Origin: Bacteroides sp.
GTDB taxonomy: Bacteria; Bacteroidota; Bacteroidia; Bacteroidales; Muribaculaceae
Direction of reading: 5' to 3'
Length of the DNA stretch: 64,000 bases
NCBI GenBank assembly: GCA_014801815.1
Contig: JAAVDM010000026.1
Coordinates: 1-64,000 of the forward strand
Shown: piece by piece, positions 50,550-60,504 of the stretch
Numbering within the stretch: position 1 is the stretch's first letter
Layout of the letters: each line of letters starts with the position of its first letter
Made by a program: the position numbers and the translations under genes
Notes under the pieces: model-generated
What the model saw: the letters and a program-made list of their open reading frames with translations, nothing else
The model's database searches: none
What the model was told of the DNA's origin: nothing

Positions 50550-51443
50550 ATGATAAAACGTAACGCACTCGGTCGTGGCCTGGATTCGCTCATCTCGATC
50601 AAGGAGGTGCGCACCGACGGCTCGTCGGCCATCAGCGAGATAGAGTTAGACAATATCCACCCCAATCCGGCTCAGCCACGAACCACTTTCGATGAGAACG
50701 CTCTCTCGGAGCTGGCTGTGTCGATACGTGAGCTGGGGGTGATTCAGCCGCTGTCGCTGCGCCGCCTCGACGACGGTTCGTACCAGATTATCGCCGGCGA
50801 ACGCCGTTGGCGTGCCGCTCGTATGGCCGGACTGAAAACCGTGCCGGCTTATATCCGCGAGGCTTCCGATACAGAAGTGACAGAGATGGCTCTTATCGAG
50901 AACATACAGCGCGAAGACCTCAACGCTATTGAGGTGGCTCTGGCTTTCCGTATGCTTATCGACAAATACAATCTCACACAGGAACGCCTCTCGGCGCGTC
51001 TGGGCAAGACGCGTGTCACCATAGCCAACCATCTGCGTCTGCTCAAGTTGCCGGCCGAAATCCAGCTCGGACTTCGTGACGGCAAACTTGAGATGGGTCA
51101 TGCACGCGCGTTGCTTGCTGTTTCCGACTCGAAGCGTCAGCTCGACCTCTACAATCGTATTGTTGAGGAGGGTCTGTCGGTACGTCGTGTCGAGGAGTTG
51201 GCACGTCAGGCCGAAGAGGTCAGCCCGGAAGAGCCGGAGAAACCGGTTGAGGAAGCTCCGGCTGTCGATACCGGACGTTACGCCGAGATGTCACGTCGTC
51301 TGTCAGGCTGGCTGCCTGCGCCGGTCAGACTGAAGCGCCGTCCTGACGGCAAGGGTTCGATAACGGTCAAATTCACTTCTGACGAAGAACTTGAGAATAT
51401 CATGTCGGTTCTGTCACGTCTCGACACTCAGAATCCTGAATGA
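50550..51443 (+). CDS. parB: Chromosome partitioning protein ParB (Spo0J)
   Basis: A 297-aa ParB with the N-terminal CTPase/ParB-N domain (about 28-120: IQPLSLRRLDDGSYQIIAGE, RRWRAARMAGL, and the LIENIQREDLNAIEVA box), a central HTH for parS binding (about 145-215: ERLSARLGKTRVTIANHLRL, KLEMGHARALLAV) and a C-terminal dimerisation domain, with a Pro/Glu-rich linker before it. It loads at parS and spreads as a CTP clamp. Its last codons overlap the next gene (ATGA). I noticed no parS-like 16-bp palindrome in this window. Confidence 0.97.
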   Translation: MIKRNALGRGLDSLISIKEVRTDGSSAISEIELDNIHPNPAQPRTTFDENALSELAVSIRELGVIQPLSLRRLDDGSYQIIAGERRWRAARMAGLKTVPAYIREASDTEVTEMALIENIQREDLNAIEVALAFRMLIDKYNLTQERLSARLGKTRVTIANHLRLLKLPAEIQLGLRDGKLEMGHARALLAVSDSKRQLDLYNRIVEEGLSVRRVEELARQAEEVSPEEPEKPVEEAPAVDTGRYAEMSRRLSGWLPAPVRLKRRPDGKGSITVKFTSDEELENIMSVLSRLDTQNPE

Positions 51444-52213
51444 CGTCTATGAGCATGATTCCCTGCTGCGGTTTCTCACCCGGACTCCCGCCCTTGTGGC
51501 AGCGTGTGCTGCTCTCGGTGCTGTGTGTGCTGCTGGCTGTGCCTCCGGTCGATGCCTCGTTGCTGGCGCAGTTGCCCGAGACTGCCGGTGACAGTACCGT
51601 TTATCTGGAGGGAAAAGTGCTGGTGCCTGTGCCCGGCGCTGAAGTCATCAGTCAGGGAGACTCGGTGCTCACTGTCGTTGAAGACAGTAGCAATCCCTAT
51701 CTGCTCAAAGGCAAGAAGGAATTCAATCCCGACCCGACACGCGCCGTGTGGATGTCAGCCCTCTTTCCGGGTCTCGGACAGGTCTACAACCGTCGTTACT
51801 GGAAATTACCCATAGTCGTAGGAGGCTTCATGGGACTCGGTTACGCCACATCGTGGAACAACAAGATGCTCAAGGACTACACCCAAGCCTACCGCGACCT
51901 GACAGACAGTGACCCCGGCACGGACAGTTATATGAACTTCTTTCCGCCGACTACCAGTGAAGCTGACATTGACAAGACCTGGCTGACTTCCGTGATGCGT
52001 TCGCGCCGTGATTATTACCGCCGTAACCGCGATTTGTGTATCATCTTTGTGGTGGGTCTGTATCTGCTCTGTATGGTAGATGCCTACGTTGACGCCTCAC
52101 TGGCACATTTCGACATAAGCGACAATCTCTCTCTTGACCTCACACCGACTATGTTAGGCAGTCCCATACCTTCTAAACCGGCCTTCGGTCTGAACTGGGC
52201 CTTTACTTTCTGA
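51440..52213 (+). CDS. DUF5683 domain membrane protein
   Basis: A 257-aa protein with an N-terminal hydrophobic segment or signal (VLLSVLCVLLAVPPVDA), the DUF5683 hallmark AVWMSALFPGLGQVYNRRYW, KLPIVVGGFMGLGYATSWNN, and a second hydrophobic stretch near LCIIFVVGLYLLCMVDAYVD, VDASLAHFDISDNLSLDLTP. Function is unknown. In many Bacteroidales this gene sits between parB and mltD, as here, which hints at a role in envelope or cell-cycle functions. It overlaps parB by 4 nt and is followed by mltD after 57 nt. Confidence 0.85.
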   Translation: MTSMSMIPCCGFSPGLPPLWQRVLLSVLCVLLAVPPVDASLLAQLPETAGDSTVYLEGKVLVPVPGAEVISQGDSVLTVVEDSSNPYLLKGKKEFNPDPTRAVWMSALFPGLGQVYNRRYWKLPIVVGGFMGLGYATSWNNKMLKDYTQAYRDLTDSDPGTDSYMNFFPPTTSEADIDKTWLTSVMRSRRDYYRRNRDLCIIFVVGLYLLCMVDAYVDASLAHFDISDNLSLDLTPTMLGSPIPSKPAFGLNWAFTF

Positions 52214-52270
52214 CACCGCCACAACGTATATGGCTTCTCTCCACCCCAACACCAAAAACATCTCTTCGCA

Positions 52271-54184
52271 ATGACGATACGATACCTCTTACTCACAGTT
52301 CTTATGGCCGTGGCTCTTAGCACTGGCCACGCCCAGACACGCGGCAACGCAAACGTACTTGACCTTAAACACAGCATCAGAGACAATTCGATAGTCTATC
52401 CGGAAAGTTTCGAGACCGATGCTCAGCGTATGCTCGAAGGATGGTATATGAAGAATTATACCGCTACCGATGAACGCTATCGCAACATGGGCGACACGGA
52501 AGTGCCTGATGCCGAGGTTAAGCGGCGCCTTGCGGCACTCCCGACGGTTATAGACATGCCCTTCAACCAGATTGTGCGTAGCTACATCGATCGCTACACA
52601 CGCAGCAGCCGTGCGCAGGTGGCTGTCATACTGGGTCTGAGTCATTACTATATGCCCATCTTCGAGCAGGCACTCGAAGAACGCGGTCTGCCGCTTGAAC
52701 TGAAATTCCTGCCTATCATAGAGTCGGGCCTTGACCCCAATGCCGTGTCAAAGCATGGCGCTACGGGTCTATGGCAGTTCATGATAGGCACAGCTAAAGG
52801 ACTGGGTCTTGAGGTCAATTCTCTTGTCGACGAGCGCCGTGACCCCTATGTGTCTTCGGCTACCGCCGCCGGTTATCTGAAAGACCTTTATGATACATAC
52901 GGCGACTGGAGTCTGGCCATAGCCGCCTACAACTGCGGCCCGGGAGCTGTTAATAAGGCTATTCGTCGTGCCGGAGGTGACCCTAAGAAACATGACTTCT
53001 GGTCAATATACAATTATCTGACCCCTGAGACACGTGGCTATGTACCTATGTTCATTGCTATCAACTATGTGATGACCTACTATCCGCAGCATAACATCAG
53101 TCCCGTACTGGCTACGAAACCACTTGTGACCGATACTCTGCAGGTGACTGAGCGTATACATTTCGAACAGATTTCCAAAGTACTCGATATACCGGTCGAC
53201 GAACTGCGTATACTTAACCCTCAGTTCCGTGCCGACATCATACCGGGTAGTGCCGAGACATCTTACACACTGGTGCTTCCGTCACGTCAGGTACAGGCTT
53301 ATCTGCTGAGTGCAGATGCCATACGCGGTTATGAGAGTGAGAAGTACGCTCGTCGTGAAACAGCCGAGCCGGGTGAGCAGGTACCTTCAGATGTTATACT
53401 TGCCGATGCCGCTATCGCCGCCGAAGAGATGGAGAGCAAGGACAATGAGAATGTACGTTCAGAAATGGCCGATGCGCCCACACTGAGCAATGAACAGCGT
53501 CTGCGCTCGGTGATTCATAAAGTAAAAGCCGGTGAGACACTGGCTTCAATAGCCAAAGATTATCAGGTGACACCACAGCAGATTCGTGAAGGCAACGGTC
53601 TTCGCCGCAATGCCCTGCGTGTGGGCCAGCAGCTGCGTATCAACACCCCAACTTCATTAGGTAAGGAAGTAGCGTCTAAAGAAGTATCGGCTATGGTGGC
53701 TGCCGTAGCCCAGAGCAGTGCGAAACCCGCTGCAAAACAACAGCCCAAAGCAGCCGCCAAGCAGACAAAGCCTGCTGCGGCCTCCAAGCCCGCTGCGGCA
53801 CCCAAGCCTGTCAGTCACACTATCAAAAGTGGTGAGACCCTTTCTACTATAGCCCGCAAGTACGGTGTCACAGTAGCCCAGCTCAAACAGGCCAACGGAC
53901 TGAAATCGGACGCTATTGCCGCCGGCAACACTCTGTCTGTACCCGGTGCCAAGACTGTGGCGGCAGCTCCGGCTAAATCCACTGCTGCTACCGGTACTAA
54001 AAAGACCGTTGCCCGTAGGTCCTCGTCCACCGGTACTAAGAAGGCAGCTACAGCTACCACCGCTAAAAAAGCTGCCACGGCTAAAAAGACTACAGCATCT
54101 GCTAAAAAAACTACAGCATCCGCTAAAAAAACAACCGGTACCGGGACAAAAAAAACATCAACTGCCAAAAAACGTAAACGCTGA
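52271..54184 (+). CDS. mltD: Membrane-bound lytic murein transglycosylase (MltD type) with LysM repeats and H1-like tail
   Basis: A 637-aa exported protein with signal peptide (YLLLTVLMAVALSTGHA). The SLT domain (about 135-260) has catalytic Glu151 in LPIIESGLDPNAVSKHGATG and the motifs GLWQFMIGTAKGLGL and AIAAYNCGPGAV. Two LysM peptidoglycan-binding motifs follow (about 415-460, KVKAGETLASIAKDYQV; about 515-560, TIKSGETLSTIARKYGV), separated by an Ala/Lys/Pro-rich linker. From about 575 to the end the chain is a histone H1-like tail of Ala, Lys and Thr (units such as TAKKTTASAKKTTASAKK), strongly basic and repetitive. It cleaves glycan strands to 1,6-anhydro-muropeptides. The tail may bind anionic envelope polymers or DNA; it is unusual for the family. 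Confidence 0.93.
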   Translation: MTIRYLLLTVLMAVALSTGHAQTRGNANVLDLKHSIRDNSIVYPESFETDAQRMLEGWYMKNYTATDERYRNMGDTEVPDAEVKRRLAALPTVIDMPFNQIVRSYIDRYTRSSRAQVAVILGLSHYYMPIFEQALEERGLPLELKFLPIIESGLDPNAVSKHGATGLWQFMIGTAKGLGLEVNSLVDERRDPYVSSATAAGYLKDLYDTYGDWSLAIAAYNCGPGAVNKAIRRAGGDPKKHDFWSIYNYLTPETRGYVPMFIAINYVMTYYPQHNISPVLATKPLVTDTLQVTERIHFEQISKVLDIPVDELRILNPQFRADIIPGSAETSYTLVLPSRQVQAYLLSADAIRGYESEKYARRETAEPGEQVPSDVILADAAIAAEEMESKDNENVRSEMADAPTLSNEQRLRSVIHKVKAGETLASIAKDYQVTPQQIREGNGLRRNALRVGQQLRINTPTSLGKEVASKEVSAMVAAVAQSSAKPAAKQQPKAAAKQTKPAAASKPAAAPKPVSHTIKSGETLSTIARKYGVTVAQLKQANGLKSDAIAAGNTLSVPGAKTVAAAPAKSTAATGTKKTVARRSSSTGTKKAATATTAKKAATAKKTTASAKKTTASAKKTTGTGTKKTSTAKKRKR

Positions 54185-54210
54185 TCTCTGTGACAGTTAT
54201 AACCCGGTAT

Positions 54211-54262
54211 TAATAAATAATGAGAGCATACTGCAACTGCGGTATGCTCTCATTATTTATTA
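54211..54262. terminator. Long bidirectional hairpin terminator
   Basis: 24-nt arms (54211-54234 with 54239-54262), perfect for the outer 21 bp, with a 4-nt loop. It separates mltD (ends 54184) from the convergent 54307 gene. Confidence 0.8.
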
Positions 54263-54306
54263 AGTAGCACTTAATGCCGTCAGAGCGGCTTTCGGGTTGT
54301 CAGGTA

Positions 54307-55554
54307 TTACTTAACAAGCACCTTGTGTGTTTTACCCTCTTCGGTTACGATATAGATACCGGGAGCAGGCTTCCCGTTTACTGGACGTCCCTGAAGGTCA
54401 TACATGCTCTTTATATCCTCTTTACCGGTCTCAATAGTACTTACTGCTGAGTGGCTGCTGTCAAGATTGATAACGAAAGAGTTGCTCACACCGTCTATTA
54501 CTGTGAAACCGGTGATAATATCGGAATTACCGTTGATAGCTGTATATACTAAAGCATCGTTGTTCTCAAGGGCTGATATCTCCGTGTTACCGTCGCAATA
54601 TGTGCTGAGCAGTTCAAGCATATCGGAGTCTGAAGTCCATATAAAGGATTGACGACCGAACATAGACATTTCCTCCTGTTCTACGAAACCTACTGCGGTA
54701 CCGTTATCTGAAATGCCGGTAACATAATAATCACCTGTATAATATGCTAAATTATCATCGGGAAGTTCCGCACATTCCACCTCACCTGTCTCTACATTAT
54801 AGCGTCCGGCATAATAGGTAATATCGTCAAAATCATTGAGCTGGAGAATCAGTGATATCCATTTACCATTGGAACTGATACTTTGTGCCGACATCTGTAT
54901 ATAAGGTTTTTCCATTTCCCAGCCGAACTCCATAAGACCCGCGTAGAGAGGATGGAATTCGTATTCACCTGAGTCAGTCCGGGTCCACATTATAACAGCC
55001 TCAGCCGATGTTCCGGTAAGGATGTTACCGACAATCACACTGCCATCTTCACTTATTCCTCTGGTCGCTACCGAGTAGATTTCTACATCGGCAGGTATAT
55101 CTTCCGGTGCGTCAGGAACCGGAAGTTCGTGATAAGTGCCGTTTTCCCAGTAGCAGGCGGTCTGTCTGTAAGCATCATCGAAACGAGAACCTACTATTAT
55201 CGAGCCGTCGGCGCTGATACCACGTGCGGTAGAGTAAATGCTGAACGTCGTATCGTCAAAGAAATTCAGACTGCCTGACGGATCAACTACTATAGCAAAA
55301 TCTCCTACGTACCCTACAGCCTTGCCGTTATCGGCCACACTCAATAGGCGGACTTCTTCGCTCGTGCAGCTGGCTATTTCTCCGGATTCGAGATTCCAGA
55401 TTACGTGATCGCCGCATACCCACTTGTTGTTGGGGCTGATAGCGGCAGCTTTGAAGACAGGCTCTGAACCTGCCCAGACTACAGATACATCCTCAGCTGC
55501 TACTGCTGAGAAAGCAACCATTAGGGCTGCCGAAAGTGTAAATAAATTTTTCAT
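54307..55554 (-). CDS. Secreted beta-propeller-like protein with C-terminal sorting tail
   Basis: A 415-aa exported protein (LFTLSAALMVAFSAVAAEDV). The body is a series of units with the pattern GISADGSIIVGSRFDD…ACYWENGTY, GISEDGSVIVGNI…AVIMWTR, GISDNGTAVGFVEQ…SFIWTSD, which resembles HAF-type repeats (extracellular beta-propeller family of unknown function). The tail (SMYDLQGRPVNGKPAPGIYI, ending HKVLVK) is like the type IX or related C-terminal signals of Bacteroidales. Monocistronic between two strong terminators. No enzyme motif was found. Confidence 0.7.
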   Translation of the reverse strand: MKNLFTLSAALMVAFSAVAAEDVSVVWAGSEPVFKAAAISPNNKWVCGDHVIWNLESGEIASCTSEEVRLLSVADNGKAVGYVGDFAIVVDPSGSLNFFDDTTFSIYSTARGISADGSIIVGSRFDDAYRQTACYWENGTYHELPVPDAPEDIPADVEIYSVATRGISEDGSVIVGNILTGTSAEAVIMWTRTDSGEYEFHPLYAGLMEFGWEMEKPYIQMSAQSISSNGKWISLILQLNDFDDITYYAGRYNVETGEVECAELPDDNLAYYTGDYYVTGISDNGTAVGFVEQEEMSMFGRQSFIWTSDSDMLELLSTYCDGNTEISALENNDALVYTAINGNSDIITGFTVIDGVSNSFVINLDSSHSAVSTIETGKEDIKSMYDLQGRPVNGKPAPGIYIVTEEGKTHKVLVK

Positions 55555-55574
55555 ATTTAAATTTATAGGTTATT

Positions 55575-55629
55575 TCTGACAGTCAGCTAAATCCACAAGC
55601 GTTGCTTGTGGATTTAGCTGACTGTCAGA
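55575..55629 (-). terminator. Hairpin terminator after the GH85 gene
   Basis: Perfect 25-bp stem (55575-55599 with 55605-55629) and 5-nt loop, 34 nt after the stop of the leftward GH85 gene. Confidence 0.85.
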
Positions 55630-55662
55630 TTTCAGAATGCAAAGATAGTTAAAATATTAATC

Positions 55663-58600
55663 TCAGCGGCGTATTACTTTTTTGCATCCGAGACTGTAAC
55701 CATCTTTTTTTACATGAAGCAGATAGAGGCCGGAAGGTACGTCTGGATATATTTTCAGTGTCTCGCCTGCGGAAGCCGTGAAATCATTGGCCAAAACGCA
55801 CTGTCCTTCGCTTGTGAAGAGTGACACAACGATGTGTCCGGCTTCAGGAGTAGTGACACTGATTTCAGAGTCGAAGAATGTCGGGGCTACTGTCAGACTA
55901 CCGGCGCTCTGTGTCACGGTTTCCATACCGCTACGGTTGAAACGCAGAATTATGTCGCTATGGTCTTCGCCGTATTCGTTGGCTACACTAAGTCGCACGG
56001 GATAGCTTTCTGAGTCGGTTCCGGTACCGGTGTATGACAGACGTACATAACCTTCTGTGGTATTATCTACAGTCTCGATTACTCTTGCACCGGGGGCGGA
56101 CCATCTGACAACGGGAGTCAATTCGAATGATTTACCTGTCACAAACGGACACCCAGTGCAGTATTCGGGCTGTCGCCACAGAAGTGTACCCTGACCCTCG
56201 ACTTCAGTATCTTTATAGCTGTGTATACCTGCTTTGAATGAACCTGTGCCGAGATTGGTGAACAGACCGTCTTTGTCAGGGTCTGACTCGAAGTCAAAGT
56301 AGCCCGTAAGTCCTTCCGGTAGGGCGTCGGTATCAATGTCAGACATAGCGGCCGCAATGTCATCTTCGGTCAGTGCTTTTTCCCAGACCATGAAATTATC
56401 GGCATTGCCCCGGACCGAATCGGTTTTGTGCAGATAACCTCCTATAGCCACTACGTTATTCTCTTTCCAACCCCATACCGGCCCTTCAAAATCGACTTCA
56501 CCGGTATAGTTGGTGTTGCCGAGACTCCACGAGGTGATTGTCTGCCGTTCGCCGTTGATAAAGAATGTCGGGCGCACCTTACCGGCTTCGTTAAACTCAA
56601 AAACATAAGCTATATGATACCATGCTCCGGGTGTCAGTTTCAGTCCGTCAAAATGGTAGGTGGCGTCTTTGCCGGAGGCCATACGGATAGTGAAGGCATC
56701 GCTTCCACTGTCTTCGGTAAGAGTGTGCCAGAACCAGCCCCAGTGATTGACTGACCAAGGGTCTTCCTTGTGTCGGATATTGAGTATATGCACCGACTTA
56801 TGGCTGAAACTCTCCGGTTTGAACCAGAAACTTACGCTGAATGACTTGTCGGATGACATATTAGTGTCTTTGAAGCGGAATCCGAGCGCGTCATTACCGA
56901 TACGCACACCTCGCGACATGGAGGCATTACCCGGTTCGAGAGTATAGCTTAGTTTAGGTTGGTCGGTGTCAGAGATATATGTCGCAGGCTCTTCAGCAGA
57001 GCCGGAGTCTTCGGCAAGGATAGCGTCAGGTACACTTAGAGAGGTGATGACCGGTATGTCACCTGTACCTTCGCCTGTAATCTGAATAAATCCTTTCAGC
57101 AGACGGTTGGTTTCCGTGCGCCCTTCGTCACTCTTCTCCATACCTTTGACAGTGAGATCATAGATACCAGGTTCGGGGAGTCCGCCGGCAACAATAAGCG
57201 AGCCGGACGATGAAGCGGAGGCGACAGTATTACCCTCTGAATCGGTTATTGTCCAGTCGGCCGCTTCATGCGCTGCATCAGTGTAACCTACTGTAAAGCT
57301 GTCGCCCGGTTGGAGAATAGTGTCAGAGAGTTGAATTTCATCGGAAATCTCATAATATCCGTCAACCGGTTGCCATTCTCCCCAGCTTATATCGCTTTCT
57401 GTGATATGATCAAGAGCCAGAGCGCTGACACCGAACCGCACATCGGCACCGGAGGTACCGGTATAAGGAGCCGAGAATACAAGTCCTGCCCATGAAGTAG
57501 TCATACCCATCAGTACAGGTTCGCATTCCTCCTGCTGATAATAGAGTTTGAAGAGCGAGGTGTTGACATCTGTGTTATAGCACACGTCGTCACCCTTATC
57601 GTTAGGCATACGGAATATTATCTTGCCATCAACTCCGTCATGACGTGCGGAAAGTAACTGTGCGCTTTCAATAACGGGAGTGTCGACAGCAGTCTTAAGG
57701 GCTGAGGGACGTTTTATTGAAAATTCGCCTAAACGCATATCGAGGTCGGAAGCGTTACGGAAATGCAGTGCTATCATTGCCACCTCACTGCCGTCGGTAA
57801 TACTGAAATCACTGCCGACAGTAAAGGTTTTTTCTATCCATTGTCCGGGTACGGTCTCTGCGTTTGCCACCTGCATTACATTCTCTGCCACGGGCTGCTC
57901 CTCATTACCCTTGAGCGACATGGCGATGCAGGCATCTGCCGTACCGTTGAGCAATTTGTAACGGAAAGTAATCTCGTCACCCTGTTCAAGTGCAAATTCA
58001 GTCTTGAACAGATGCAGATATTCTTCGGACGATGACCCGTACACACGTATCGTGGAGCCGCCCATCCATGCGTCGTCCCAGACAAATTCGGCTTTCAGTC
58101 CGTTGTCTGTCATATCTTCGGTATCACGTCCGAGGAATTTTGAAGCAAACCACCACATCCATGTGGGCAGATAGTCCTGCATGGAGATGTTGTACCACTC
58201 GGAGTTATGGCTGCGCACACCTTTGTAATTGAAGAAACGGCCGTTTCCGAGATTAAAATAGGTTATAAAGGGTTCGTCGTTAAGATTCCATCTGAGTGCT
58301 GAACGTGCCGACATCATTTTCGACATACCGAAAAACTCGGTGTTTTCAGCCGAATATATCAGTGAATTTGTGGTAGGGTAGGCGGCGATAGGATTATGTG
58401 AACTGTTTGTAAACCAGTTAAGCATACGGTTGAGATAAGTGCGCTGATGACGTTCGGGCGACGAACCTTGTTCGGCACGGCTCTCAAAAAACATATTTTC
58501 GGAATGAGCGCCCCACAGACCTATCGACACGGGATACTGTTCGAGCAAAGTCCATATCTCCGTGCTTTCGTTGTGCGGTTCACGGCCCTGCATATTGATA

Positions 58601-59470
58601 CCGCAGTATATGTCGAGCGGTGTACGTCCGTACTCCTCAGCCTTACGTACGGTTTTTGAAAGGAGTTTCTCGAAATTCCAGTTGTAATTCAGAAACAGAG
58701 AGGTACGTATATTGTCACCGTAACCCCACAGAGTTCGGTTATGGATATCGAGTCCCCGGTCAAAGGTTATCGCTCCGTCTTTATTGGTACCGTCATACCA
58801 GATAAATTCAGTCAGCGGATTACCCCTCTCTTTCATGAGGTGCACCGTATTTTCATGCAGTTCGCACAGTGATGTCACTAAATCTGATGTGGTATAAAAT
58901 TCCGAGTTATAACCGATACCGTCGACACCGTAATAGAGCAGATAATCGGCTAATTTTTCCGCTCCGGTCTCTGTCAGCCAGCTCAGAGCTTCTTTCCATG
59001 CCTGTGAGATATTACCATGGTACCGATGCCACGACACTGACCGGCACACCGTTCTTGTGCGCCACATCGGCGAAGCCGCCGGGCATACGCACTAACGGAG
59101 TCGACCAGTTACCGTAATGTGTTATGTACGACCACATCGGGAACACCTCGCTGTCGAAAACACCGTCAGGCAGAGCATTAAACTCCTCATTGTTAGCCGG
59201 TACCCAAAAAATCAATTTCTTATCGTTCGTTTCGTCAAGACCCGGATTGACCTGTGTCGCAGTGTTACGGAAGCGTTCACGCGGTTTCACACGCGATATA
59301 AAGAAATTGTCATCGTCGCTCCACTTTTGACCTTTCTCCCAATTGCCGAGAGCCGCCGGAAAGTCAGATCCGCACACCCCCTTCTCCACATACCCGCTCC
59401 GGATATGCTGCGCCGCCGTCAGCGGCATGCCCGCTACCAGCAGCAGGTACGATATATTACTACGTTTCAT
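55663..59470 (-). pseudogene. GH85 endo-beta-N-acetylglucosaminidase, split by a frameshift
   Basis: Start at 59470 with a signal peptide; the first frame covers 152 codons and ends at VSVVASVPW with TAA at about 59012. The enzyme continues in another frame from HGNISQAWKEALSWLTETGA. Intact GH85 proteins read straight from PW to HGN; the DNA is explained by loss of one copy of a 5-bp direct repeat (ccatgg[catgg]taat). The second frame carries the active-site motif GIGYNSEF (Asn and Glu), the barrel (RTSLFLNYNWNFEKLLS), a LamG-like domain (about 760-950 of the continuing part; SFSVSFWFKPESFSHKSVHI) and a type IX-like sorting domain (SLTVAPTFFDSEISVT … SGLYLLHVKK). GH85 enzymes cut the chitobiose core of N-glycans. 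Either a recent pseudogene or an assembly error. Confidence 0.8.
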
Positions 59471-59559
59471 GATGAAAAAGACTGTAAAAATATTTGAGAT
59501 TTCTATATCTGAGAAGATCTAAGGAACACTCTGTTCACTTAAAAACAGCTATTCCGGGT

Positions 59560-59605
59560 TAAAAATAGAAAAACTTGCCGGTACCGGCAAGTTTTTCTAT
59601 TTTTA
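59560..59605 (-). terminator. Palindromic terminator after the 59623 gene
   Basis: A 46-nt perfect palindrome centred on ggtacc, with A-rich and T-rich flanks, starting 18 nt after the stop of the leftward lipoprotein gene. It would act in both directions. Confidence 0.8.
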
Positions 59606-59622
59606 ATGTCATTCCTATTTGC

Positions 59623-60264
59623 TTACTGCTTATTCAGTGTGAAGTCAGTTTCCCCTATTTCAAGGGTCATCGTGGTACCCTGAATTTTTATGTCATCAAG
59701 TTTGTGAAGTGATGTAACACGATTACGTACTTCTTGAGTAAAGCTGGCATCTATATTTGGAAGAATTTGTGCTTTCAGCGAGTCAAGTTCCGCTACCGGC
59801 TTATCGGTGAGTACGGCGTAACCGAGAGATACAGAAGCCGGATCTATAGTTGTGTTTACTGACGAAGTATCAATAGTTACGATTATTTCATCATCATCCT
59901 TAGCCATCCATGTACCATTAGCACTTACTTTTATATCTGCCGTAGCATCAAAAGGTACTTCTACTGACTGTGAACTGACTGGCTGGCTTACAGAATATAC
60001 ACCTGAGAAGCTCAGCTTACCACCATTCTTGACTGAGGCATCGGGTGTAAAAGTAAACGATGGTGTTATCGAATTAACTTTAGCACCTAAGGGTTGGGGA
60101 GCGTTGGCATGATGCTTATCTTTATGATGGTCTTTCTTGGAGAGGACAGTTGTTGTACCTGACCATATGCCTTCCGCCTGAGAAGCAAGTTTTGCACTCT
60201 CATCACAAGAAACAATACCAACACTAACCAAAGCTCCTAATACAAGATAGACTAACTTACTCAT
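59623..60264 (-). CDS. Lipoprotein of unknown function
   Basis: A 213-aa lipoprotein (lipobox GIVSC, then DESAK) with a short His/Lys-rich segment (KKDHHKDKHHANAP) at about residues 43-56 and a beta-rich C-terminal domain (IDTSSVNTTIDPASVSLGYA … LDDIKIQGTTMTLEIGETDF). I do not recognise a family. The histidine cluster might bind metal ions, but this is only composition. It has its own terminator. The 240 nt upstream (60265-60504) contain no ORF, only a near -7 box TAAATTTT close to the start and the terminator of the next gene. Confidence 0.6.
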   Translation of the reverse strand: MSKLVYLVLGALVSVGIVSCDESAKLASQAEGIWSGTTTVLSKKDHHKDKHHANAPQPLGAKVNSITPSFTFTPDASVKNGGKLSFSGVYSVSQPVSSQSVEVPFDATADIKVSANGTWMAKDDDEIIVTIDTSSVNTTIDPASVSLGYAVLTDKPVAELDSLKAQILPNIDASFTQEVRNRVTSLHKLDDIKIQGTTMTLEIGETDFTLNKQ

Positions 60265-60435
60265 AGAAAATATAATATTTATTGATATAAAATTTATCGG
60301 TTCCTATATGCTGTTCTAAGCTATTAGAATACTGATAATTATTTCATAGTATAATAACGTGAAAACTTACGTTTTGTTTAATTTTTATTTGATTGTATTT
60401 CTTATATGTAAAAGATACTCCCATAGATAATAAAC

Positions 60436-60483
60436 AGTCGGGCCAATCCGGTACAATGGTAGTGTAACCGGATTGGTCCGACT
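60436..60483 (-). terminator. Hairpin terminator after the FKBP gene
   Basis: 16-bp stem with one G-U pair (60436-60451 with 60468-60483), 16-nt loop, 21 nt after the FKBP stop. Confidence 0.7.
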
Positions 60484-60504
60484 TATTAGGGGGTATGGGT
60501 TTAA

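Noticed and set aside
53995..54184. The Ala/Lys/Thr-rich end of mltD as a separate histone-like gene
   Set aside because: It is continuous in frame with the transglycosylase, with no start codon or promoter of its own.
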